Shown: positions 7,376-14,056 of the stretch, piece by piece
Position numbering within the stretch: position 1 is the stretch's first letter
How the letters are laid out: every line of letters begins with the position of its first letter
NCBI GenBank assembly: GCA_017461465.1
Contig: JAFTYN010000143.1
Coordinates: 1 to 33,624, forward strand
Origin: Bacilli bacterium
GTDB taxonomy: Bacteria > Bacillota_I > Bacilli_A > RF39 > UBA660
Direction: 5' to 3'
Length of the DNA: 33,624 nucleotides
Translations under genes and position numbers: made by a program
Notes under the pieces: generated by a model
Seen by the model: only the letters and a program-made list of their open reading frames with translations
Told to the model about the DNA's origin: nothing
The model's database searches: none

Positions 7376-8476
7376 ATGATAAATAGTTTAGATATGAAAG
7401 AAGTATCAAAAATATCATATAATGCAGATACAAGAAAAGAAGTTTTTAGATTTGATATTATATATCGTGATGGAAGAACTGAAAGTAAAGAAATACCGCT
7501 TTATGTATTTGACTTAGAAGCAAATAAAAAAGTAGTAAATAGTGACGCTATTAATATAGCTAATTTTGTAACGGAATCTTCAAAAAAAATAAATGCTGCT
7601 AATGATAAAAAAGTAGAACCTACAAAAGAAGAAAATAAAAAAGAAGATGTTCCTTCTAATACTGAAGAAACTATAGAGCAAATGGCTGTAACTCCAGTAA
7701 AAACAGAAGTTAAAGTTACTCAACCATTCTCAGAAAGAAAATTAGATACTCTAAATAATATATTAAAAGCAAAAGTAAGAGCGGAATTATCAGAAGAAGA
7801 ACTTCAAAGCGAATTACAAAAACTTTCTCGTCAGTATGATGTTTCAAGTAAAAGTATGGAAGTTTTATATAAAAAAGCTCAGTTAGAGGTTCGAAAAGAT
7901 AATGCAGAAGCAATAGCTAGAAAAAAATTAACTGGCAGAAAAATTCCTTCTAAATTTCAAGCAAGAAAGAATGAAAAAATAGAAGTAACTGATATAAGAA
8001 AACAATCTTTATATAATAGAAAAAGTTATATAGAAAGATCAAAAGATTTAGTTATTCCAGAATTTAAAGAAGATTGGATAAGATATATAAATGAAAATCA
8101 TCGTCAGCCAGTACATATTTATGGTGCTGTTGACATCATGGTTATGATTAATAATGGTACTAATATAAGAGAAATACATAAGTACTTAGATAATCTTCAT
8201 AATTCTGCAACTAACGCTAGTATGGCGCTTGATTTATTAGAAAAATATTCACCATATGGAAAAGAATTATCTAAAAAATGTCGTAAATATAGAATGTCTA
8301 GACCAGAAAGATTAAAGAATTTTGTTTTAGATAAAACTTCATTATTTGTGGAAAAAGTAGATGAAAAAGATTCTAATCAAGCAATAGAAGAATTAAAAGC
8401 ATTAAGATCAAGTCTTAAAGAAATGGAAGAAATACAGTTAACAACATTAACAGAAGAAAATAGCAAGACTATGTAA
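7376..8476 (+). CDS. Conserved-looking cytoplasmic protein of unknown function (infB-rbfA interval)
   Basis: I do not recognise this 366-aa protein. It appears to have three parts. Residues 1-65 look like a small beta-rich domain (VFRFDIIYRDGR). Residues 66-118 form a Lys/Glu-rich, probably disordered linker. The rest is strongly helical, basic and heptad-like, with an LSEEELQSELQKLSRQYDV segment near 145-163 and a YGAVDIMVMINNGTNIREI segment near 253-271. There is no signal peptide or membrane helix. It has its own promoter, an AGGTGGTG ribosome binding site and a terminator, so it is a transcription unit by itself. It occupies the infB-rbfA junction, where most Bacilli have no gene. Confidence 0.7.
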   Translation: MINSLDMKEVSKISYNADTRKEVFRFDIIYRDGRTESKEIPLYVFDLEANKKVVNSDAINIANFVTESSKKINAANDKKVEPTKEENKKEDVPSNTEETIEQMAVTPVKTEVKVTQPFSERKLDTLNNILKAKVRAELSEEELQSELQKLSRQYDVSSKSMEVLYKKAQLEVRKDNAEAIARKKLTGRKIPSKFQARKNEKIEVTDIRKQSLYNRKSYIERSKDLVIPEFKEDWIRYINENHRQPVHIYGAVDIMVMINNGTNIREIHKYLDNLHNSATNASMALDLLEKYSPYGKELSKKCRKYRMSRPERLKNFVLDKTSLFVEKVDEKDSNQAIEELKALRSSLKEMEEIQLTTLTEENSKTM

Positions 8477-8499
8477 AGAGAGGTAAACTCTCTTTTTTG
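8475..8499 (+). terminator. Terminator after the 366-aa gene
   Basis: AAAGAGAG (8475-8482) pairs with CTCTCTTT (8488-8495) around a 5-base loop and runs into T. The 5' arm overlaps the stop codon. Confidence 0.85.
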
Positions 8500-8519
8500 T
8501 TTATTATTAGAGAGTTTTT

Positions 8520-8528
8520 TGATATAAT
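8520..8528 (+). promoter_or_regulatory. Extended -10 promoter of rbfA
   Basis: TGA-TATAAT (8520-8528) forms an extended -10 element, with a weak TTTATT -35 box (8500-8505) 17 bases upstream. It lies right after the previous terminator. Confidence 0.6.
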
Positions 8529-8548
8529 ACAAGTGTGAGGTGGATAAT

Positions 8549-8902
8549 ATGAGTATAAAAATAGATAGAATTGCAAGTAATTTAGTTAAAGAAATTAGCT
8601 ATATACTTATGACTGAAGTAAAGGATCCAAATGTTAAATTTGTAACAGTAACAGATTGCAAGGTAACTAACGATTTATCTTATGCTAAAGTATATGTTAC
8701 TATGTTAAATAATGAGTTTAAAGAAGAAACTATGAATGCTCTTAAAAGTGCAAGTGGTTTTATTAGACATGAATTGATGGATCGTGTTGAAATAAGACAT
8801 ATTCCAGAATTAGAGTTCGTATATGATGAATCTATTGAATATGGTAAAAAAATAGAGAATATTATTGAAAAAATTAATGAGAAAGAAGAAAAAGATAACT
8901 AA
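8549..8902 (+). CDS. rbfA: Ribosome-binding factor A
   Basis: RbfA binds the immature 30S subunit and helps 16S rRNA 5'-end maturation and cold adaptation. The 117-aa product has the usual length and the family order: an N-terminal KIDRIASNLVKEISYIL helix, TEVKDPNVKFVTVTDCKVTNDL, AKVYVTML, and a C-terminal RHIPELEFVYDESIEYG. The ATG at 8549 follows TGAGGTGG by 6 bases; a GTG at 8540 lies inside that site. In most Bacilli rbfA is followed by truB and ribF; here a terminator and glycosyltransferase genes follow instead. Confidence 0.95.
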   Translation: MSIKIDRIASNLVKEISYILMTEVKDPNVKFVTVTDCKVTNDLSYAKVYVTMLNNEFKEETMNALKSASGFIRHELMDRVEIRHIPELEFVYDESIEYGKKIENIIEKINEKEEKDN

Positions 8903-8918
8903 AATTATCTTTTTTTTA
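8891..8918 (+). terminator. Terminator after rbfA
   Basis: AAAGATAA (8891-8898) pairs with TTATCTTT (8905-8912) around a 6-base loop that includes the stop codon region, followed by T. Confidence 0.8.
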
Positions 8919-8926
8919 CTATTTTA

Positions 8927-8935
8927 TGGTATTAT
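8927..8935 (+). promoter_or_regulatory. Candidate extended -10 promoter of the glycosyltransferase pair
   Basis: TGG-TATTAT (8927-8935) follows the rbfA terminator. There is no convincing -35 box, so the call rests on the extended -10 motif and position. Confidence 0.45.
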
Positions 8936-8968
8936 GTAGTTAATGGTTAATAGATGTGAGGGATGTAC

Positions 8969-9907
8969 ATGGAACTAATAACAATAATAGTACCTATCTA
9001 TAATGTAAAACCATATTTATCAAGATGTATAGAAAGTATCATTAATCAAGATTATAAAAAGTTAGAAATTATACTTGTTGATGATGGTTCTAATGATGGT
9101 TCAAGTGAACTATGTGATGAATATGCAAAAAAAGATAAAAGAATAAAAGTAATTCATCAAAAAAATAGCGGAATAAGTATTGCAAGAAATGTCGCTACTG
9201 ATTTAGCAAAAGGCAAATATATAGCCTATGTAGATAGTGATGATTATATAGAATTAGATTACATAAGCTATTTATATAAATTAATTAAAGACAACAAAGC
9301 AGATATTTCAGCATGCGCGCATAATAAACATCGTTATATAGAAGCTGTTTATGAAAAAGATGAATTATATCCTGCACTATTAACTAGTAAAATTGCATTT
9401 TCTTCATGGTCCAAATTAGTAAAGACTTCAGTTATGAGAGATAACAATGTATATTTTCCGGATAATGAAATATATGAAGATCAAAAATGGATATATAACC
9501 TACTTAATTACACTAATAGGGTAGCAGTAGGGTCATTATCTAAATACCATTATACATATAGACCTAATAGTATATTTAATACTAATACAACTAAAAATAA
9601 AGAGTCTTTAGTTCAAAGATTATGTGAAATGCATGAATTTATAAAAGAAAATCACTCAGAATATTCCGATTTATCTTATATACGTTATTTAAGAGAACTA
9701 ACATATAATTTTTTATCATTCGCAAGAGTAAAAGAATTAAAAGAGTTAAGAAAAAAAATGTATAAACTAATAAAAAAAGATAGAAATAAAATAATACTAA
9801 AAAAAGAAGTTAACTTATTTCTAAGACTAGAGTTATTAGTAAGCTATTTTGGATGGCATATATTTAGTCTTTATAATTATATTTTATTTCCTGTATATAA
9901 AGGATAA
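8969..9907 (+). CDS. Family 2 glycosyltransferase
   Basis: This 312-aa GT-A fold glycosyltransferase begins with the typical ITIIVPIYNVKPYLSRCIES strand-helix. The nucleotide-binding VDDGSNDGS is at about 38-46 and the metal-binding DSDD at 89-92. It lacks membrane helices, although a hydrophobic C-terminal stretch (HIFSLYNYILFPV) could associate with the membrane. Such enzymes add sugars to teichoic acid, capsule, exopolysaccharide or glycolipid; the acceptor cannot be inferred. The ATG at 8969 is chosen because TGAGGG (8957-8962) stands 6 bases before it, whereas the in-frame ATG at 8963 abuts that site. A second, similar gene follows after 2 bases. Confidence 0.9.
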   Translation: MELITIIVPIYNVKPYLSRCIESIINQDYKKLEIILVDDGSNDGSSELCDEYAKKDKRIKVIHQKNSGISIARNVATDLAKGKYIAYVDSDDYIELDYISYLYKLIKDNKADISACAHNKHRYIEAVYEKDELYPALLTSKIAFSSWSKLVKTSVMRDNNVYFPDNEIYEDQKWIYNLLNYTNRVAVGSLSKYHYTYRPNSIFNTNTTKNKESLVQRLCEMHEFIKENHSEYSDLSYIRYLRELTYNFLSFARVKELKELRKKMYKLIKKDRNKIILKKEVNLFLRLELLVSYFGWHIFSLYNYILFPVYKG

Positions 9908-9909
9908 TT

Positions 9910-10851
9910 ATGACAGAAAAAATAAGTGTAATTATATCAGTATATAATACCAAAAAGTATTTAAAAAAGTGTTTAGAAAGTATTATAAAAGATGATTATA
10001 AAGATTTAGAAATATTAGTAATAGATGATCATTCAGAAGAAAGTTCTTTTGATTTAATAGAAAAAATAAATGATAAGCGAATAAAATATATATATAAAGA
10101 AAAAAATGTTGGACTTTCAATAATAAAACAATATGGTTTAGATATTGCGAAAGGTAAATATGTTATTTTTATTGATAGTGATGATTATATTGAAAAAAAT
10201 TCAATAAAAAGAATGTATGATAATATAAAAAAATACAAAGCTGATATATCAATATGTGACATGGTATATGTATATCCTAAAAAAAAGTATAAATTTACTA
10301 AAAATAAAGTAGTAAAATTATTTAATAGAAAAGAAGCTATGAAAGCATTATATTTAGATAGAGGTATAACTTTCTCTTTATCTAATAAATTGTTTAAAAA
10401 AGAATTATTTAAATGTTTATATATAAATGATATAAAACTAGCAGAGGATAATAACATTATTTATAAGGTTTTTGATAGGGTTAATAAAGCTGTTTATGAT
10501 CCATTTGGAGGATATTATTATGTTCAAAGAAAAGATAGTGTTTCTCATCAATCAAAGATAGATAATTATAGAATTAAAAGTAATAAGAAAGCTATTTCTT
10601 TTCTAGAAAAAAGATACCGAGATACTTATTGTTATGGAATTAATATTTATATATTATCTTTAATGGGGGCGTACTCTAGAACAAGTGATAATAAATATTA
10701 TGAAGAAATAAAGAATTATAAAAAAAGTATGAAGTTTAGTGCTTTATCTTTTGAAAGAAAAATTCAATTTATTATACTAATAATTAATAAAAAACTATAT
10801 TTAAAAGTAATGAATAAATATTATAGCTATGTAAATAAAAGATATAATTAA
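9910..10851 (+). CDS. Family 2 glycosyltransferase (tandem partner)
   Basis: This 313-aa protein is organised like its upstream neighbour: an ISVIISVYNTKKYLKKCLES start, a nucleotide-binding VIDDHSEESS at about 37-46, and DSDD at 89-92. It is much richer in Lys, and the usual GxxxARN after the second strand is changed to GLSIIKQYG, so its acceptor or donor contacts probably differ. It is encoded 2 bases after the first glycosyltransferase and has only a weak AAAGGA site, so translation is probably coupled. The pair looks like an old tandem duplication that has diverged. The target glycan is unknown. Confidence 0.9.
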   Translation: MTEKISVIISVYNTKKYLKKCLESIIKDDYKDLEILVIDDHSEESSFDLIEKINDKRIKYIYKEKNVGLSIIKQYGLDIAKGKYVIFIDSDDYIEKNSIKRMYDNIKKYKADISICDMVYVYPKKKYKFTKNKVVKLFNRKEAMKALYLDRGITFSLSNKLFKKELFKCLYINDIKLAEDNNIIYKVFDRVNKAVYDPFGGYYYVQRKDSVSHQSKIDNYRIKSNKKAISFLEKRYRDTYCYGINIYILSLMGAYSRTSDNKYYEEIKNYKKSMKFSALSFERKIQFIILIINKKLYLKVMNKYYSYVNKRYN

Positions 10852-10856
10852 TAATA

Positions 10857-10885
10857 TTTACAAATTATAGTTAATGTGGTAAACT
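10857..10885 (+). promoter_or_regulatory. Sigma-A promoter upstream of the small ORF and tyrosine T-box
   Basis: TTTACA (10857-10862) and TAAACT (10880-10885) are spaced by 17 bases, with a TGG directly before the -10 box. No terminator or second credible promoter was found between here and the T-box leader, so it probably also drives the tyrS operon. Confidence 0.7.
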
Positions 10886-10907
10886 ACTTGAAGTTGGTGG
10901 TGATAAT

Positions 10908-11090
10908 ATGGTTAAAATCAATTATATATCATCTAGTTTTAAACTAAATAGTAATTTACAAGGTAAAGTAAAACCTATTTCTAAAATTTCTAAAACGAAA
11001 GATAAACCAAAGGATGAGAATAATAATTATCTTTATGCTTTCATGAAGGAATTAGAAGAAAAAGGGAAACATTTTGATAAAAGAATTTGA
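10908..11090 (+). CDS. Small basic protein or leader ORF upstream of the tyrosine T-box
   Basis: This ORF encodes 60 residues from an ATG with a good GGTGGTGAT site. The product is hydrophilic and Lys-rich, with a SKTKDKPKDENNN middle and a possible helix LYAFMKELEEKG near the end. It has no membrane segment and I do not recognise it. It ends in TGA, the only TGA stop among the genes of this window, immediately followed by an in-frame TAG. The T-box stem I begins about 7 bases after the stop. It may be a real small protein, or an upstream ORF within the operon leader. Confidence 0.5.
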   Translation: MVKINYISSSFKLNSNLQGKVKPISKISKTKDKPKDENNNYLYAFMKELEEKGKHFDKRI

Positions 11091-11094
11091 TAGT

Positions 11095-11287
11095 GATAAA
11101 TAATAGTAGTTATTAATCTAGTAATTAGAAAATTAGTGGTGATGAAAACTAATCAAGGATTATTAATGAAGTTACATATTTTGAATCAAATACGTTAACT
11201 GCGTTAAAGTTTGAGTGCATAGATTTCTATGAAATAAGGTGGTACCGCGTATATACGTCCTTATATTTATAGGAATCTTTTTTTGGA
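11095..11287 (+). ncRNA. T-box leader, tyrosine type
   Basis: The diagnostic T-box sequence AAGGTGGTACCGCG lies at 11236-11249, where TGGT can pair with the 3' end of an uncharged tRNA. It is followed by CGTCCTTAT, which closes the antiterminator, and then a T-run. Stem I shows the AGTA (11105-11108) opposite GAA (11168-11170) expected of the specifier loop. The best specifier codon is TAC (11173-11175), followed by an A and a stem that pairs TATTT with AAATA at 11098-11102. TAC means tyrosine, which fits tyrS as the third gene of the operon. The competing terminator stem (TCCTTAT with ATAGGA) is weaker than in the second T-box. Confidence 0.93.
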
Positions 11288-11294
11288 GGTAAAT

Positions 11295-11933
11295 ATGGAA
11301 AATATAAAAAGAATTATATTTGATTTAGATAATACTCTAGTGCTTTGGAAGGATGAATATACTAGTGCACTAAAAAAAGCTATAAAAGATCATGATGTTA
11401 AATGTGATTATAGAGATATTGATGCAATACTTGAAAGCCAAGAAAAATTACATGAAGTTCTTACAAAAGAACAGTTCTTAGAAGATATTAATAATGGTTG
11501 TAATCTTAACTTAACAATAGAATTTATAGATAGTATTTTAGAATATCAAAAAGAATTAGTTGTAAAAAATGATACTGATTTAATTGAAACAATAGAGTAT
11601 TTAAGTAATAAATATGAACTAGTGCTTTTAACTAACTGGTTTAAAGACACGCAAAAGGGAAGATTAGAAAATGCTGGAATTCTAAAATATTTTAAAGAAG
11701 TACATGGTGGAGATGAAGGAAGAATTAAACCGCATAAAGATAGTTTTAAAAGAGCAATAGGAAATCATACTAAAGAAGAATGTATTATGATAGGAGATAG
11801 TGACTATCATGATATACAAGGAGCTTTAACATTTGGTATCAAAGTTATTAAATGCGATTATAAAGATGAAGTAAAAGAAAAATTAGATTATCCAGTTATA
11901 AAAAATATAAGGGAATTAATGGATTTATTATAG
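11295..11933 (+). CDS. HAD superfamily hydrolase, subfamily IA
   Basis: This 212-aa protein is a haloacid-dehalogenase-type phosphatase. Motif I is DLDNT with nucleophile Asp10 and Asp12, motif II is LLTNW at about 115-119, motif III is the Lys in RIKPHKDSF, and motif IV is IGDSDYHDIQGA. A helical cap sits between motifs I and II, as in YjjG/phosphoglycolate-phosphatase-like enzymes that dephosphorylate nucleotides or small phosphosugars. The substrate is not predictable. The ATG at 11295 follows a GGAGG at 11285-11289 right after the T-box. Its TAG stop overlaps the GGAGG of the next gene, so it is translated in tight linkage with deoC. Confidence 0.88.
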   Translation: MENIKRIIFDLDNTLVLWKDEYTSALKKAIKDHDVKCDYRDIDAILESQEKLHEVLTKEQFLEDINNGCNLNLTIEFIDSILEYQKELVVKNDTDLIETIEYLSNKYELVLLTNWFKDTQKGRLENAGILKYFKEVHGGDEGRIKPHKDSFKRAIGNHTKEECIMIGDSDYHDIQGALTFGIKVIKCDYKDEVKEKLDYPVIKNIRELMDLL

Positions 11934-11941
11934 GAGGATTT

Positions 11942-12700
11942 ATGGAATTAAATAGTTATATTGATCATACAAATCTAAAAAAGGATGCTTTAATTGAAGA
12001 TATTGAAAAATTATGTGAAGAAGCTATGAAATATCATTTTGCTTCTGTATGTGTATATCCATATTTTGTTAAAGCAGTTTCAGAATATTTAAAGGGATCT
12101 AACGTTGAAATTTGTACAGTAGTAGGTTTTCCTAATGGTATGAATACTACTAATGTAAAAGTATATGAAGCTATAGATGCTATTGAAAATGGAGCAACTG
12201 AAATAGATATGGTTATTAATATTTCTGCTTTAAAGAATAAGGAATATGATTATATTAAAAATGAAATAGAAGAAATAAGAGATGCTATTGGTGGTAAGAC
12301 ACTTAAAGTTATCATTGAAACATGTTTACTAACAGATGAAGAAATAGTAAAAATGACAGAAATATGTAATGATACTTTTGTTAATTTTATTAAAACATCT
12401 ACTGGATTTGATAAAGAAGGAGCAAAAGTTGAAGATATAGAACTTATTAATAAACATAAAGGAGCAGTACTTGAAATAAAAGCTTCTGGTGGTATTAGAG
12501 ATATTGAAACAGCTGAAGCTATGATAAAAGCCGGCGCTACTAGAATTGGAACTAGTAGTGGAGTAAAATTAATGAATATAGAAGAAAAGGAAGAAAAAGA
12601 ATGCAACTGTAATCATGAAAAACATAACTGTAAATGTAATCATGAACACAAACATGAACATCATGAATGTAAATGTAAAAATAAAGGTGAGGAGGAATAA
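11942..12700 (+). CDS. deoC: Deoxyribose-phosphate aldolase with His/Cys-rich C-terminal tail
   Basis: DeoC (class I aldolase) splits 2-deoxyribose 5-phosphate into glyceraldehyde 3-phosphate and acetaldehyde in deoxynucleoside salvage. Residues 1-213 cover the whole TIM barrel. They include IDHTNLK at the start, SVCVYP around Cys38, Asp90, the Schiff-base Lys151 in FIKTSTGF and the second catalytic Lys180 in EIKASGGI. The family is normally about 220 aa. Here a further 39 residues follow, with six Cys and eight His between 221 and 246 (CNCN, HNCKC, HEHKHEHH, CKCK), resembling a metal-binding tail. It lies between the HAD hydrolase and tyrS under T-box control. Confidence 0.92.
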   Translation: MELNSYIDHTNLKKDALIEDIEKLCEEAMKYHFASVCVYPYFVKAVSEYLKGSNVEICTVVGFPNGMNTTNVKVYEAIDAIENGATEIDMVINISALKNKEYDYIKNEIEEIRDAIGGKTLKVIIETCLLTDEEIVKMTEICNDTFVNFIKTSTGFDKEGAKVEDIELINKHKGAVLEIKASGGIRDIETAEAMIKAGATRIGTSSGVKLMNIEEKEEKECNCNHEKHNCKCNHEHKHEHHECKCKNKGEEE

Positions 12701-12701
12701 T

Positions 12702-13928
12702 ATGAAATTATTTGATGAATTAAAATGGCGTGGACTTATAAAAGATATTACTAGTCCAGAACTAGAAGAAAAACTTAATGCTGGTGGAATGACTTTTTAT
12801 ATAGGAACTGATCCAACTGCAGATTCTATGCATATTGGTCATCTATCTAGCTTCTTAATTTCAAAAAGATTAGCAGATGCAGGTCATCATCCAATCCTTC
12901 TAATTGGAGGCGCAACTGGAAGAATTGGTGATCCTAGACCAACAAGCGAAAGAGAAATGAAATCAATTGAAGAAATTGAAAAAAATATAGTAGGACTTAC
13001 TAAACAAGCTAAAGATTTATTTGGATTTGAAGTTGTAAATAACTATGACTGGTCTAAAGATATAAACTTTATGGATTTTTTAAGAGATTATGGAAAATAC
13101 TTTAATGTTAATTACATGCTTGATAAAGATATCATAAGAAGAAGATTGGAAACAGGGATAACTTATACTGAATTTTCATATATGATTATGCAAGCTTTAG
13201 ATTTTTACCATTTATACAAAACAAAAGGATGTACACTTCAAGTAGCAGGTTCTGATCAGTGGGGAAATATAACAGCAGGTGTAGATTTAATTAGAAAAAA
13301 AGCAGGAGCAGAAGCTTATGCATTTACTATGCCACTTGTAACAGATTCAACAGGTAAAAAATTTGGCAAGAGTGAAGGAAATGCACTATGGCTTGATAAA
13401 AATAAAACATCAAGTTATGAAATTTATCAATTTTTAATAAATGCAGAAGATAGCAAAATCATAGATTATTTAAAAATATACACATTCTTATCTAAAGAAG
13501 AAATAGAAAGAATAGAAAAAGAACACTTTGAAAAACCAGAACTTCGTTTAGCACAAAAAGAACTTGCTAAGGGAGTAATCACATTCTTACATGGTTCTGA
13601 AGAATATGAAAAAGCAGTTAAAATAAGTGAAGCTTTATTTAGTGGTAATATTAAAGAATTATCTTTAAAAGATATTAAAGAAGGATTCAAAGATGTACCT
13701 ACTATCGAAATAAAAGAAGAACAAACATTAATAGATTTATTAGTTAATAATAATATATGTTCATCAAGAAGAGAAGCAAGAGAATTTTTAAATGCTGGTT
13801 CAATAACTATAAATGGTGATAAATTTACTGATGAAAATATGATGATAACTAAAGAAATTGCTATTGAAAAAGAAGTATTAGTAGTAAGAAGAGGTAAGAA
13901 GAAAAACTACCTAGTTAAATTTATTTAA
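12702..13928 (+). CDS. tyrS: Tyrosyl-tRNA synthetase
   Basis: TyrRS charges tRNA-Tyr. The 408-aa product is a class I synthetase with HIGH at residues 44-47, the tyrosine/ATP-site GSDQWGN at 183-189, KFGKS at 220-224 and a C-terminal S4 RNA-binding domain from about 345 (RREAREFLNAGSITING). The start is ATG 12702, 1 base after the deoC stop, with GGAGG at 12691-12695 inside the end of deoC; earlier in-frame codons run through the deoC tail in another frame and show no homology. It is the last gene of the T-box operon, and sensing of uncharged tRNA-Tyr makes sense for it. Confidence 0.97.
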   Translation: MKLFDELKWRGLIKDITSPELEEKLNAGGMTFYIGTDPTADSMHIGHLSSFLISKRLADAGHHPILLIGGATGRIGDPRPTSEREMKSIEEIEKNIVGLTKQAKDLFGFEVVNNYDWSKDINFMDFLRDYGKYFNVNYMLDKDIIRRRLETGITYTEFSYMIMQALDFYHLYKTKGCTLQVAGSDQWGNITAGVDLIRKKAGAEAYAFTMPLVTDSTGKKFGKSEGNALWLDKNKTSSYEIYQFLINAEDSKIIDYLKIYTFLSKEEIERIEKEHFEKPELRLAQKELAKGVITFLHGSEEYEKAVKISEALFSGNIKELSLKDIKEGFKDVPTIEIKEEQTLIDLLVNNNICSSRREAREFLNAGSITINGDKFTDENMMITKEIAIEKEVLVVRRGKKKNYLVKFI

Positions 13929-13955
13929 AATGACTTTTATAAGTCATTTTTTTTG
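13927..13955 (+). terminator. Terminator after tyrS
   Basis: AAAATGACTT (13927-13936) and AAGTCATTTT (13941-13950) form a perfect 10-bp stem with a 4-base loop, followed by T. It starts inside the tyrS stop codon. Confidence 0.9.
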
Positions 13956-14001
13956 TTATTTTGGTATAACTAAAAGTCATACCCCTAAAGAGGATTTTTT
14001 A

Positions 14002-14030
14002 TAGACATTTATCACCTTTTATACTATAAT
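14002..14030 (+). promoter_or_regulatory. Sigma-A promoter of lon
   Basis: TAGACA (14002-14007) and a perfect TATAAT (14025-14030) are 17 bases apart. I saw no CIRCE inverted repeat or CtsR-type heptad repeat nearby, so heat-shock control is not evident. Confidence 0.75.
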
Positions 14031-14056
14031 AAGTGGCGATTTGGGAGGGAGGCAAC

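Noticed and set aside
11168..11176. GTT (Val) as the specifier codon of the first T-box
   Set aside because: GTT follows GAA directly, but TAC two bases later is followed by A and a stem that pairs with 11098-11102, in the same way as TTC in the second T-box, and tyrS is in the operon.
12615..12701. N-terminal extension of tyrS through the deoC tail
   Set aside because: The reading frame is open there, but it overlaps the deoC tail in another frame, has no homology, and a perfect GGAGG stands before ATG 12702.
13956..14056. Heat-shock operator (CIRCE or CtsR) before lon
   Set aside because: I looked for the TTAGCACTC inverted repeat and GGTCAAA heptads and saw neither.
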